The notes beneath the pieces were generated by a model. It did no database searches. It was not told the origin of the DNA and worked only from the letters and a program-made list of their open reading frames with translations. Shown here one piece after another: positions 8,567 through 16,247 of a DNA stretch of 34,406 nt. The first letter of the stretch is position 1. Every line of letters starts with the position of its first letter. The stretch lies in contig JADLHZ010000150.1 of the NCBI GenBank assembly GCA_020848545.1, positions 1-34,406 on the forward strand, given 5' to 3'. The translations under genes were made by a program, and so were the position numbers. This stretch comes from Deltaproteobacteria bacterium. Its GTDB lineage: Bacteria > Myxococcota > JADLHZ01.

Positions 8567-9796
8567 ATGCCGAGCTTCAAAGTCGGAGCGCGCACAGTGG
8601 GAGACGGCTCACCGGTGTTCATCGTCGCCGAGCTCTCGGCGAACCACGGCCACTCGCTCGACGTCGCCCTCGCCACGGTCGACGCTGCCGCGGACGCCGG
8701 CGCCGACGCGATCAAGATTCAGACCTACACGCCCGACACGCTGACGCTGCCCTTCGATCGCGATCCCTTCATCGTGCGGACGAACAACGAGTGGGCAGGG
8801 AAGACGCTGCACGCGCTCTACGCAGACGCGATGACGCCGTGGGAGTGGACGGCGGCGCTGAAGACGCGGGCGGAGGCACGCGGGCTCGTGTTCTTCTCGA
8901 CGCCCTTCGACCCGACGGCGGTCGACTTCCTCGAGGCGCAGGGTGTGGGCCTCTACAAGGTCGCCTCGTTCGAGCTCGTCGATCTGCCGCTCGTCGACTA
9001 CGTGGCGCGCACTGGCAAGCCGATGATCATGTCGACCGGCATGGCGACCTTCGCCGAAATCGAGCGCGCGGTGCGGGCGGCGCGCAGCGTCGGCAACGAT
9101 CGCCTCGCGCTGCTCCGCTGCGTCTCCTGTTATCCAGCCAAAAGCGAGGACATGAACCTCGCGGCGATCGCGGAGCTGAAGACGCTCGGCACGGTCGTCG
9201 GCCTTTCGGATCACACGCGCGAGACCGAGGTCGCCATCGCCGCGGTGGCGCTCGGGGCGAAGGTCGTCGAGAAGCACTTCATCCGCGATCGCGCGCTTGG
9301 TGGACCCGACGCGTTCTTCTCGCTAGAGCCGAAAGAGTTCAAAGAGCTCGTGCGGGCCATCCGCGCCTGCGAAACCGCGATCGGCAGCGCGCGCTTCGGT
9401 CCGACGCCGGCCGAGGCGAAGAGCGTCGCGTTTCGCCGATCGCTCTTCGTGACGGCGGACCTGAAGGCCGGCGAGATCTTCACGGCGAAGCACGTGCGCA
9501 GTGTGCGCCCGTCGAACGGGCTCGCGCCAGAGCAGCTTCCACGCGTGCTCGGATCGATCGCCCGCGCAGACGTCGCCGCCGGGACGCCGCTCAGCGAGGC
9601 CCACGTCGGCGAGCGCGTGGCGCCGAGCGGTCGGGTGCAAGCCGTGCTCGACGCCGCGGCCAAAGCGCAGGCGCCGATCGCGCGCGTGACCACGAGCGAC
9701 GCCACGTTCCTCGCCGAGCTCGAACGCGCCGGCTTCTATCACTTCCACGAGACGAAGGACGGCGTCGCCTGCGAGCGGCGCCTGGCCTCGTACTGA
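8567..9796 (+). CDS. pseI: Pseudaminic acid synthase-like (NeuB family)
   Basis: This enzyme type condenses a 2,4-diacetamido-trideoxy hexose with phosphoenolpyruvate to a nine-carbon nonulosonic acid. The 409-residue protein matches PseI better than NeuB: FIVAELSANHGHS (18-30), DAIKIQTYTPDTLTL (47-61), STGMATFAEIERA, LLRCVSCYPAKSEDMNL, VGLSDHTRET and EKHFIRDRALGGPD. After the TIM barrel comes an antifreeze-like SAF domain (FVTADLKAGEIF to about residue 345). A further 60 or so C-terminal residues, ending in a Tyr/His/Glu-rich stretch, go beyond the usual PseI end. The stop overlaps the following GNAT start (TGATG). PseI rather than legionaminic acid synthase is favoured by motif, but the exact isomer is inference. 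Confidence 0.85.
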   Translation: MPSFKVGARTVGDGSPVFIVAELSANHGHSLDVALATVDAAADAGADAIKIQTYTPDTLTLPFDRDPFIVRTNNEWAGKTLHALYADAMTPWEWTAALKTRAEARGLVFFSTPFDPTAVDFLEAQGVGLYKVASFELVDLPLVDYVARTGKPMIMSTGMATFAEIERAVRAARSVGNDRLALLRCVSCYPAKSEDMNLAAIAELKTLGTVVGLSDHTRETEVAIAAVALGAKVVEKHFIRDRALGGPDAFFSLEPKEFKELVRAIRACETAIGSARFGPTPAEAKSVAFRRSLFVTADLKAGEIFTAKHVRSVRPSNGLAPEQLPRVLGSIARADVAAGTPLSEAHVGERVAPSGRVQAVLDAAAKAQAPIARVTTSDATFLAELERAGFYHFHETKDGVACERRLASY

Positions 9797-10245
9797 TGCG
9801 CCTCCGCCGCGCGAGGGCCGACGACTGCGAAGCCGTCTGGCGGATCAACAACGATCCGGAAGCCCGCAAGCACTCGAAGCAGACCGCCGACATCCCGCTC
9901 GCCGAGCACGAAGCCTGGTATGCCCGCGCGCTCGCGGATCCCCAGGCGACGATCTGGATCGTCGAGCACGGTAGCGTCATCGCCGGAGTGGTGCGCTTCG
10001 CGCGCGAAAAGAACGCCGCCACCGTCTCGATCGCGCTTTCCCCGAAGCAGCGGCGGCGCGGGCTCGGCACGCAAGCGTTGATGGACGCGTGTCATCGCTA
10101 CCAGGACGAGAACCCCGGCGTGCGCATCGAAGCGTGGATCGTCGAAGGCAACAAGGCGAGCGTGGCGGCGTTCCAGAAGGCGGGCTTTCACTTGAAGCGA
10201 TCGCAGCTCGAGGACGGCCGCCTCTACGTCATTTACGCGTACTGA
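9796..10245 (+). CDS. GNAT N-acetyltransferase, PseH-like
   Basis: The 149-residue protein is one GNAT domain: the acetyl-CoA loop RRRGLGTQAL lies at about 92-101, followed by VEGNKASVAAFQKAGF. The opening (MRLRRARADDCEAVWRINND, then HEAWYARAL) resembles PseH, which acetylates the 4-amino group of the pseudaminic acid precursor. Position supports this, since the ATG overlaps the pseI stop by one base. In some bacteria this domain is fused to PseG; no PseG is visible here. The 3' end overlaps the opposing aminotransferase gene by 17 bp. It could instead acylate another amino sugar. Confidence 0.75.
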   Translation: MRLRRARADDCEAVWRINNDPEARKHSKQTADIPLAEHEAWYARALADPQATIWIVEHGSVIAGVVRFAREKNAATVSIALSPKQRRRGLGTQALMDACHRYQDENPGVRIEAWIVEGNKASVAAFQKAGFHLKRSQLEDGRLYVIYAY

Positions 10246-11410
10246 TCGTCGCCAAGCGGCGCGCCGCTTCGTCGAGCACCGCGTCGCTCTTGCAGAACGC
10301 GAAGCGCGCGAGCCGGTGTGCGTCGGCCTTGTGCTCTTGGCTGTAGAATGACGACGGCGGGATGGCGGCGACTTTGATCTCCGTCGTCAGCCAACGGCAG
10401 AACGCGCCGTCGTCGCCTTTCCCTGCGCCGCTGATGTCGGCCATCAAGAAGTAGGTGCCGTCGCACGGGTGCACGGCGAAGCCGGCGCCTTCGAGCGCGA
10501 TGCGCAGCTTGTCGCGACGCGCGCGGTAGTCGGCGGCGAAGCGCTGAAAGTAGGCGTCAGGCAAGCGCAACGCCTCGGCGATCGCGGCTTGGAACGGCGA
10601 CGCGGTCGCGAACGTCACCCACTGGTGCGCCTTCTGGACCGCGCTGATCAGCGGCTCCGGCCCGATCGCCCAGCCGATCTTCCAGCCAGTGAACGAGAAG
10701 CTCTTGCCGCCGCTCGACAGGGTGATCGTGCGATCGCCGAGGCCGGGCAGCGTCGCCGGTCGCACGTGCACCGCCGGCGCGAACACGAGGTGCTCGTAGA
10801 CTTCGTCGCTCACGAGGATCGCGTCGTGCTGCGTGCACAGCGCGCCGATCAGCGTCAGCTCATCGCGGGTGAACACCTTGCCCGTCGGGTTGTGCGGCGT
10901 GTTGACGAAGACGAGCTTCGTGCGATCGGAGAACGCCGCTGCCAGCTCGCGCTCGTCGAACCAATAGCGATCGTGCGTAGCGTCCGGCGCGCGCAGCCGT
11001 ACGTAGCGACAGACGCCGCCCGCCATCGCGACGCTCGCCACGTACGAGTCGTAGTACGGCTCGAACACGACGACCTCGTCGCCGGGGCCGACGAAGGCCA
11101 TCACGGTGTCGAAGATCGCCTCGGTGCAGCCGCTCTGCACCGCCACTTCGCGCATGGGATCGATCGTCTGATCGTAGAAGCGCTTGCTGTGGGCGCTCAG
11201 AGCCTGCCGGAGCGCGACCGCGCCCTGCGAGACGGCGTACTGGTTCACGCCGGCGGCGATCGCGTTTTGCGCCGCCGCTTTGATCTCGTCCGGCCCGTCG
11301 AAGTCCGGGAAGCCTTGGCCCAAGTTGACGGCGCCGTGCTCCAGCGCGAGGCGCGAAAATTCGGCGAACACCGTGGTGCCGAACGAAGCGACGCGATCGG
11401 CCGCCTTCAC
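10229..11410 (-). CDS. PLP-dependent class I/II aminotransferase
   Basis: This 393-residue fold-type I aminotransferase resembles the methionine / kynurenine aminotransferase (YbdL/KAT) group. Visible features are VNLGQGFPDFDGP (28-40), NTPHNPTGKVF (170-180), SDEVYEHL (201-208) and the PLP lysine, Lys236, in SSGGKSFSFTGWKIGW. The GTG at 11410 overlaps the pseA stop as GTGA, so the two are translated together. This is an amino-acid-type enzyme rather than the sugar aminotransferase (DegT/PseC) expected in such a cluster, so its part in the sugar pathway is unclear. It may supply nitrogen or be a passenger gene. A longer open frame upstream of 11410 lies in the wrong frame of pseA and was not used. 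Confidence 0.85.
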   Translation of the reverse strand: MKAADRVASFGTTVFAEFSRLALEHGAVNLGQGFPDFDGPDEIKAAAQNAIAAGVNQYAVSQGAVALRQALSAHSKRFYDQTIDPMREVAVQSGCTEAIFDTVMAFVGPGDEVVVFEPYYDSYVASVAMAGGVCRYVRLRAPDATHDRYWFDERELAAAFSDRTKLVFVNTPHNPTGKVFTRDELTLIGALCTQHDAILVSDEVYEHLVFAPAVHVRPATLPGLGDRTITLSSGGKSFSFTGWKIGWAIGPEPLISAVQKAHQWVTFATASPFQAAIAEALRLPDAYFQRFAADYRARRDKLRIALEGAGFAVHPCDGTYFLMADISGAGKGDDGAFCRWLTTEIKVAAIPPSSFYSQEHKADAHRLARFAFCKSDAVLDEAARRLATISTRK

Positions 11411-12636
11411 GCGAGCGCCTCCTTGCGTTTCTGCCAGCGCTCCAAAGCGACGCCTTGCAAGCACACGGGCCCGTATGCGCTGCGATCGCCGGTGATGTTG
11501 TCCTTCACCCACTGGCCGTTCTCGATCGCCCAGACGCGCGGATCGCGGAAGGTGTCGCACGTGGCGTCGAATTCTTGTTCGCTCATCGTCACGTAGCCGA
11601 GCCAGCGCTCGAGATCCCAGCGCGGCTTGACGTGATCGTAGCGCTGCACCTTGGCGATGCCTTCCGCCCGCGTCATCTTGCCGGCGCGGATGTCTTTGCA
11701 CGCGTGATCGCTCGCGCGGCCGTATCCGAACTTGATGAACTTCAGGTAATCGTGCACGCCGTTCTCGTGCATGTCGTCGAGGTTCGAGACCTTGCGATAC
11801 GTGCGCTCGAACTCGCGCTCAGCCGCCTTCCAGCCGTAGAGGCGTTGCACCAGCGCGGCGTTTTCGTTGCCGTCCCAGTCGACGTAGTTCGCGAGATAGA
11901 TCCCGCGCAGGCCGAGATCGTCGATGGCGTCGTCGCTCGGATACTGCGCCCAGCGGAGGTCTTTGTCGGTGAGGCCCTCTTTCAGCTCCGGACGCCCGCG
12001 CTTGTCGAGGCCGCTGTCGGTGAAGTCGTACCAGTCGAAGCCGCGCAGGCTGTGCTCGAGGCGGTGCTTGGCGGTGAACTCGGGATAGTCGTTGTGCGAG
12101 AACATGCCTGCGAGATCCATGAAGCCATGCTCGCCCCAGAGCATCAGCGGCACTCGGTAGCGCAGCGCGACCTGGATCGGCGTGGTGAAGATGCCGCAGT
12201 GCGCGTGCCAGTTCATGTCGCCCTGCAAGCGGAAGCCGAGGCGGTTCATCTTCACGAGCGTCGTGAGCGACGGTCGCACGACGATGTGATCGACCTCGAA
12301 GACCTCACGCATGCGCCGTAGGTTCTCTTCGCCTTCCGGGAGATAGTTATTGCCGTGATAAGTGACGAGCAGCGCCTTCAGGCCGAGCTCTTTCGTGGCG
12401 ACGTGCGTCTGGTAGTAGCTGTCTTTGCCGCCGCTCACCGGGATGACGAGGTCGTAGTCGCTCTTGCCTTTGTACTCCGCGAAGAGCTCGACGAGCTCCC
12501 GGCGTCGCTTCCTCCAGTCGACCTTCGGCTTCTGCGCGGCGACGCGGCAGCCCGAGCACACGCCGTGCTCGTCGAAGGTGAGCGGCGTGGCGGCGGCGCT
12601 CGGATAGACGCAGCGCGTGCAATAACGAACGGCCAT
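11407..12636 (-). CDS. pseA: N-acetyl sugar amidotransferase (PseA/WbpG family)
   Basis: In WbpG/PseA systems this enzyme, with a HisH-like glutaminase and a HisF-like partner, turns a sugar N-acetyl group into an acetamidino (amidine) group using glutamine-derived ammonia and ATP. The 409-residue protein has a zinc-binding N-terminus (Cys6-x2-Cys9, Cys27-x2-Cys30) and an ATP-pyrophosphatase PP-loop SGGKDS at 68-73 in DLVIPVSGGKDSYYQTH. The stretch NWHAHCGIFTTPIQVA, typical of the family, follows. Both partners, HisF2 and HisH2, are encoded 1.4 kb away on the same strand. The gene begins the minus-strand operon with the aminotransferase. A possible -10 (TAATAG, 12651-12646) lies nine bases before the ATG, with no strong ribosome site. 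Confidence 0.88.
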   Translation of the reverse strand: MAVRYCTRCVYPSAAATPLTFDEHGVCSGCRVAAQKPKVDWRKRRRELVELFAEYKGKSDYDLVIPVSGGKDSYYQTHVATKELGLKALLVTYHGNNYLPEGEENLRRMREVFEVDHIVVRPSLTTLVKMNRLGFRLQGDMNWHAHCGIFTTPIQVALRYRVPLMLWGEHGFMDLAGMFSHNDYPEFTAKHRLEHSLRGFDWYDFTDSGLDKRGRPELKEGLTDKDLRWAQYPSDDAIDDLGLRGIYLANYVDWDGNENAALVQRLYGWKAAEREFERTYRKVSNLDDMHENGVHDYLKFIKFGYGRASDHACKDIRAGKMTRAEGIAKVQRYDHVKPRWDLERWLGYVTMSEQEFDATCDTFRDPRVWAIENGQWVKDNITGDRSAYGPVCLQGVALERWQKRKEALA

Positions 12637-12645
12637 GCGTGACGT

Positions 12646-12651
12646 CTATTA
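12646..12651 (-). promoter_or_regulatory. Candidate -10 of pseA
   Basis: TAATAG on the minus strand ends nine bases before the pseA ATG. It is a good match to the sigma-70 -10 and implies a leader of only a few bases. GAGGAG lies farther upstream, at about 12663-12658, outside the expected transcript. Confidence 0.4.
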
Positions 12652-12712
12652 GATCGACTCCTCGCGCGCCAGTGCGCCTGGGCAACCATACGGATCGTTC
12701 AGCTGACGGTGG

Positions 12713-12757
12713 CGCAAACGCGTTTGCGTCGTCGTTTGCATCACCGTTTGCGTCGCC
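12713..12757. promoter_or_regulatory. 16-bp palindrome joined to three 12-bp tandem repeats
   Basis: CGCAAACGCGTTTGCG (12713-12728) is a perfect palindrome. Its right half starts a set of three 12-bp direct repeats: GTTTGCGTCGTC (12722-12733), GTTTGCATCACC (12734-12745) and GTTTGCGTCGCC (12746-12757). The half-site GCAAACG resembles LacI/PurR-family operators, though those normally have a two-base shorter centre. It lies between divergent pseA and the DUF4010 gene, 14-58 bp before the latter, so it could be a multi-site operator. Chance expansion of a simple repeat is the alternative. Confidence 0.45.
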
Positions 12758-12770
12758 GTAAAGAAGCCCG

Positions 12771-14021
12771 ATGGACACCGACATCTGGCTCCGCTTCGGC
12801 GTCTCCCTCTCGATCGGCATCCTCGTCGGCATGCAGCGTGAGCGGCAGAACGAGATCATCGCCGGCATCCGCACCTTCGCGCTGACGGCGTTGGTCGGCA
12901 CGCTCACGGGCTACCTCGCAAAAGATCACGGCGGCCTCGCCCTAGTGGCCGGCGCGCTCTCCGTCACCATCACCGTCGCGGTCGGCGGCTACTTGGCGCA
13001 GGAGGAGATGAAGAAGAGCGGTGTCAGCGGTGTGACCACCGAGATCGCGATGCTCACGGTGTTCATGCTCGGCGCCTGGCTGGCGTCCGGCCCGCTGATG
13101 CCTGCGGTCGTCGTTGGTGCGACGGTGTTCGTGCTGCTTTATGCGAAGCCACAGCTTCATGGCTGGACGCGCGCGCTCCAGGATCGCGACTGGCACGTGA
13201 TCGCGCGCTTCATCCTCGTGAGCTGCGTGATCCTGCCGGTGCTGCCGGATCGCACCTTCGGTCCCTTCGACGTACTCAACCCGCGCGAGACGTGGCTGAT
13301 GGTCGTGCTCATCGTCGGCCTCGGCCTCGTCGGCTTCGTCGTGCAAAAGCTCTTCGGCGAGAAGACCGGCATCGTGGCGACGGGGCTCCTCGGCGGCATC
13401 ATCTCGAGCACGGCCACGACCGTCACCTACGCGCGGGCGGCAAAGGAGCGGGGCGCGGGCTACGCCTCGGCGACGCTCGTCATCATGCTCGCGAGCACCG
13501 TCGTCTACGTGCGCCTGCTGATCGAAGCCGGCGTCGCGGCGCCCGGATTTTCGGAGCTGCGCGTGCCGCTGCTCGCGATGGGCGCGCTCTCGCTCCTGCT
13601 CTGCGTCGTCGCGTTCTTCCTCGGCCGGCGTGACGTGCACGAGAAGCACGACGCCGAGAACCCGAGCCAGTTTCGCACTGCGTTCGTCTTCGCCGGGCTC
13701 TACGCGCTGATCTCGCTCGCGAGCGCGGCCGCCAACCACCACCTCGGCGACGCCGGCCTCTACGTCGTGGCGGCGATCTCCGGCTTGACTGATCTCGACG
13801 CCATCACGCTGTCCACGGCCCGCCTCGTGCACGGCGGCAAGCTCGACGAGGTCGACGGCTGGCGCGTGATCGTCGTCGCGATCATGTCGAACTTGCTCTT
13901 CAAGAGCGGCCTCGTCTGGTCCTTGGGATCGATGAAGCTCTTTCGCCGCGCCGGCGTGATGTTGATCGGCTCGGCCGTGTTCGGGCTCGTCTTGGTGCTC
14001 GTGTTGCCTGCGCTCAAATGA
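12771..14021 (+). CDS. MgtC/SapB-type membrane protein with DUF4010
   Basis: This 416-residue, multi-pass inner-membrane protein has an MgtC-like N-terminus (LSIGILVGMQRERQ and the following segments, about 8-140) and a DUF4010 C-terminal half (about 180-400) with GLLGGIISSTATTVTYA and AISGLTDLDAITLS. Family members are widespread, and their transport or regulatory role is not settled. The gene sits on the plus strand between the two halves of the acetamidino module, which are on the minus strand. Its 3' end overlaps hisF2 by 8 bp. Nothing in it suggests sugar metabolism, so it is probably an insertion or rearrangement in the cluster. The start at 12771 lies six bases after a weak TAAAGA element. 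Confidence 0.8.
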   Translation: MDTDIWLRFGVSLSIGILVGMQRERQNEIIAGIRTFALTALVGTLTGYLAKDHGGLALVAGALSVTITVAVGGYLAQEEMKKSGVSGVTTEIAMLTVFMLGAWLASGPLMPAVVVGATVFVLLYAKPQLHGWTRALQDRDWHVIARFILVSCVILPVLPDRTFGPFDVLNPRETWLMVVLIVGLGLVGFVVQKLFGEKTGIVATGLLGGIISSTATTVTYARAAKERGAGYASATLVIMLASTVVYVRLLIEAGVAAPGFSELRVPLLAMGALSLLLCVVAFFLGRRDVHEKHDAENPSQFRTAFVFAGLYALISLASAAANHHLGDAGLYVVAAISGLTDLDAITLSTARLVHGGKLDEVDGWRVIVVAIMSNLLFKSGLVWSLGSMKLFRRAGVMLIGSAVFGLVLVLVLPALK

Positions 14022-14790
14022 CGCGGACGTCGACGCCGGCTTTCTTCATCGCGCGCTTGCCGCCGCGATCGGCCATCTCTTTGAAGTGCCAGATGTTCGC
14101 GGCTGCGACCGCGCTTGCGCCGGCGGCGATGCCCTTCGGATAGTCCTCGTACCGTCCGACGCCGCTGCACGCGATGACCGGGATGCGCACGGACGCCGCG
14201 ACGGCGCTGATGAGCTCGAGATCGTAGCCCTCAGCGGTGCCGTCACGATCGATGCTCTGCAAGAGGATCTCGCCGGCGCCGAGCGCCTCGACCTGCTTCG
14301 CCCACGCGACCGCGCCGTGATCCGTGCGCGTCTTGCCGCCGTCGATGAAGACGTGGCCGTCTTTGACGTCGATGCTCGCGACGATCGCTTGGCTGCCGAA
14401 CGCTCTTGCCGCTTCGGTGATCAAGGCCGGCGTGCGGACCGCCTGCGAGTTCAGCGTCACCTTGTCGGCGCCGCGGCTGAGCACGGCGCGCATCTGCTCG
14501 ACGCTCGTCAGGCGGCCGCCAAAGGTCAGCGGCATGAAGCACGTGGCGCTGATCGCGTCGAGGATGGCGAGCGGATCTTTCATGTCTTGCACGCCGTGAT
14601 CGTCGCGGCGCAGGTCGTAGGTGCCAGTGCGCGTGATGTCCAAGTAGATGAGCTCGTCGACGTTCCACTCGTTGAAGCGCTTCACCTCGTGGAGCGGCGT
14701 GCCGATCACTTGATGCTCGGTGAAGCGCTCGCTGCGCACGAGCATGCCCTCTTTCAAGAGCAGCACCGGGATGAGACGCTTTTTCAGCAC
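14014..14790 (-). CDS. hisF2: HisF2-type acetamidino-modification protein
   Basis: This 258-residue TIM-barrel protein resembles the HisF cyclase subunit of imidazole glycerol phosphate synthase. It begins MLKKRLIPVLLLKEG, where canonical HisF has an aspartate at position 11 (CLDVKDG); here residue 11 is leucine, while the second catalytic aspartate is kept (Asp141 in SIDVKD). Loss of this residue and the sugar-cluster context fit the HisF2/AglZ-type proteins that act with WbpG/PseA, where the barrel passes ammonia to the amidotransferase rather than making histidine. The start overlaps the hisH2 stop by 7 bp. It is therefore not expected to replace the chromosomal HisF. Confidence 0.85.
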   Translation of the reverse strand: MLKKRLIPVLLLKEGMLVRSERFTEHQVIGTPLHEVKRFNEWNVDELIYLDITRTGTYDLRRDDHGVQDMKDPLAILDAISATCFMPLTFGGRLTSVEQMRAVLSRGADKVTLNSQAVRTPALITEAARAFGSQAIVASIDVKDGHVFIDGGKTRTDHGAVAWAKQVEALGAGEILLQSIDRDGTAEGYDLELISAVAASVRIPVIACSGVGRYEDYPKGIAAGASAVAAANIWHFKEMADRGGKRAMKKAGVDVRVI

Positions 14791-15341
14791 GCGAACGCCT
14801 TCAGGAGCGCGAGCCCGGCGCGCTGGCTCTTCTCCGGGTGAAACTGCATGCCGCGGATGTGGTCCTTTTGAACGATCGCCGTCACCGGCCCGTCGAAGTC
14901 CGCTGTCGCGACGACGTGCCTGGGATCAGCCGGCACGAAGTGAAAGCCGTGCACGAAGTAGAAGGTCTCGGCGCCCACGTCGTTCCAGCCGACGTGCTGG
15001 CGTTCGAGCGGCAGCACTTCGCCCGGGATCCAGCCGAGGCCCGCGTGCTCGCCGTGCTCGAAGCTCTTGGTCGCGAAGAGCTGCATGCCGAGGCAGAGCC
15101 CCAGCACCGGCACCTTGGCGCCGAGCGCGCGTTCATCGAGCGCTTCGCGCAACCCACGCACGTGCAAGCGCCGCATCGCCTCGCCGAACGCGCCGACGCC
15201 GGGCAGCACCAACGCCTCGGCCCGGGCGATCTCGGCCGCGGTGCCACACACTTGCGTCTCCGCCCCGACCGCCGCGAACGCGTTCGCGACCGAGCGCAGA
15301 TTGCCCACCCCGTAGTCGACGATTGTTATCCGTTTAACCAC
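14784..15341 (-). CDS. hisH2: HisH2-type glutamine amidotransferase subunit
   Basis: This 185-residue class I glutaminase has the nucleophile Cys83 in GLCLGMQ and the His168/Glu170 pair in QFHPEKS, so the glutaminase triad is complete. It is slightly shorter than typical HisH. Its job is inferred to be releasing ammonia from glutamine and feeding it to HisF2 and PseA. It is the first gene of a two-gene minus-strand unit and overlaps hisF2 by 7 bp. The start is a GTG at 15341; the REP-like repeat begins only 10 bp upstream, with GGGGAAG as a possible ribosome site at the edge of its arm. The promoter must lie in or beyond this repeat. Confidence 0.82.
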   Translation of the reverse strand: MVKRITIVDYGVGNLRSVANAFAAVGAETQVCGTAAEIARAEALVLPGVGAFGEAMRRLHVRGLREALDERALGAKVPVLGLCLGMQLFATKSFEHGEHAGLGWIPGEVLPLERQHVGWNDVGAETFYFVHGFHFVPADPRHVVATADFDGPVTAIVQKDHIRGMQFHPEKSQRAGLALLKAFAC

Positions 15342-15350
15342 ACGAATTCT

Positions 15351-15434
15351 TCCCCGGTCCCTTTTCGTTCGTCGACGCTAAACCCTTGTTGCACCATTCG
15401 CGCCGTCCGAAAACCCGCGAAAAGGGACCGGGGA
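15351..15434. repeat. REP/MITE-like 17-bp inverted repeat
   Basis: TCCCCGGTCCCTTTTCG (15351-15367) and CGAAAAGGGACCGGGGA (15418-15434) are perfect reverse complements with a 50-bp loop. AAAAGGGACCGGGGAC-type strings are typical of REP elements mobilised by REP-associated tyrosine transposases; that assignment is from memory of such elements. The pair fills the gap between divergent hisH2 and the box operon. It may be a mobile REP pair, or a bidirectional hairpin. A second GACGTTTTCGCG stretch follows the right arm. Confidence 0.65.
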
Positions 15435-15491
15435 CGTTTTCGCGGCGCGGGGCCTTTGACGGGGGTGGAAAGTGTGGCAACCGCGGCGGCG

Positions 15492-16247
15492 ATGACGGTG
15501 AAAGTCGAAGAGCGCGGGGGCGGCATATATATCGTCACGCTGGACCGGCCGGCGGCGAAGAACGCGCTCACCGAAGCGATGATCGATGGGCTGCATGACG
15601 CCCTCGGCAACCTGGTGAAGCAGAACGCGCGCGGGCTCGTGATCACAGGCGCCGGTGACAAGGCGTTCGCGTCGGGTGCCGACATCGCCGAGCTGAAGTC
15701 GCGCAGCCGTCGCGACGCGTGGCGCCGCATCAACAGCACGCTCTTTGCCAAGCTCGAACGCTTTCCGGCGCCGACCGTGGCGGCGATCAACGGCTTCGCG
15801 CTCGGCGGCGGTCTCGAGCTCGCGCTCGCGTGCGATCTTCGCGTGTGCAGCGACACGGCGAAGCTCGGTCAGCCCGAAGTCTCCCTCGGCATCATTCCGG
15901 GCGCCGGCGCGACTTATCGCTTGCCGCGGCTCATCGGCGTCGGTCGTGCCAAGGACATGATCCTGACGGCGCGCATCGTCGAGGCCACGGAGGCGCTGCA
16001 GATGGGCCTGGTCAACCGCGTGGTCCCGGCAGCGAAGGTGCTGGCGGCGGCGGTGGAGCTCGTCGAGCAATGCGCGGTGCACAGCGCGCCCGCGTTGCGC
16101 CTGGCCAAGGAAGCGATCGACACCCACGGCTTCGGCTCGTTCGACGCGGCGATGGCGTTCGAATCGACCGCACAAGCCGTGCTCTTCGACGATCCGGAGA
16201 AGCACGCGCGCATGCAGGCGTTCCTCGATCGCAAGGCGGCAAAATGA
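15492..16247 (+). CDS. Enoyl-CoA hydratase (probable 2,3-dehydroadipyl-CoA hydratase)
   Basis: This 251-residue crotonase has the two catalytic glutamates in place: Glu109 in GFALGGGLELALACD and Glu129 in GQPEVSLGIIPGAGA, plus the oxyanion-hole stretch AFASGADIAELK (59-69). It is the usual length for the family. In the box pathway it would hydrate 2,3-dehydroadipyl-CoA to 3-hydroxyadipyl-CoA, like PaaF. It is the first gene of the box operon, and the next gene starts by ATGA overlap. I chose the ATG at 15492; an in-frame GTG at 15465 would add nine residues. The frame stays open much farther upstream, but that part reads as the antisense of hisH2. Confidence 0.85.
   Translation: MTVKVEERGGGIYIVTLDRPAAKNALTEAMIDGLHDALGNLVKQNARGLVITGAGDKAFASGADIAELKSRSRRDAWRRINSTLFAKLERFPAPTVAAINGFALGGGLELALACDLRVCSDTAKLGQPEVSLGIIPGAGATYRLPRLIGVGRAKDMILTARIVEATEALQMGLVNRVVPAAKVLAAAVELVEQCAVHSAPALRLAKEAIDTHGFGSFDAAMAFESTAQAVLFDDPEKHARMQAFLDRKAAK

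Noticed and set aside
12741-12929. Minus-strand ORF over the 12-bp repeats (Asp-Ala-Asn repeats)
   Set aside because: The repeated peptide comes from the DNA repeats, and the frame is antisense to the DUF4010 gene.
14014-15341. hisF and hisH as histidine biosynthesis genes
   Set aside because: HisF lacks Asp11, PseA is nearby, and no other his gene is present, so the acetamidino role fits better.
14838-15491. N-terminal extension of the enoyl-CoA hydratase
   Set aside because: The frame is open but reads antisense to hisH2 and through the REP-like repeat; the conserved protein starts at 15492.
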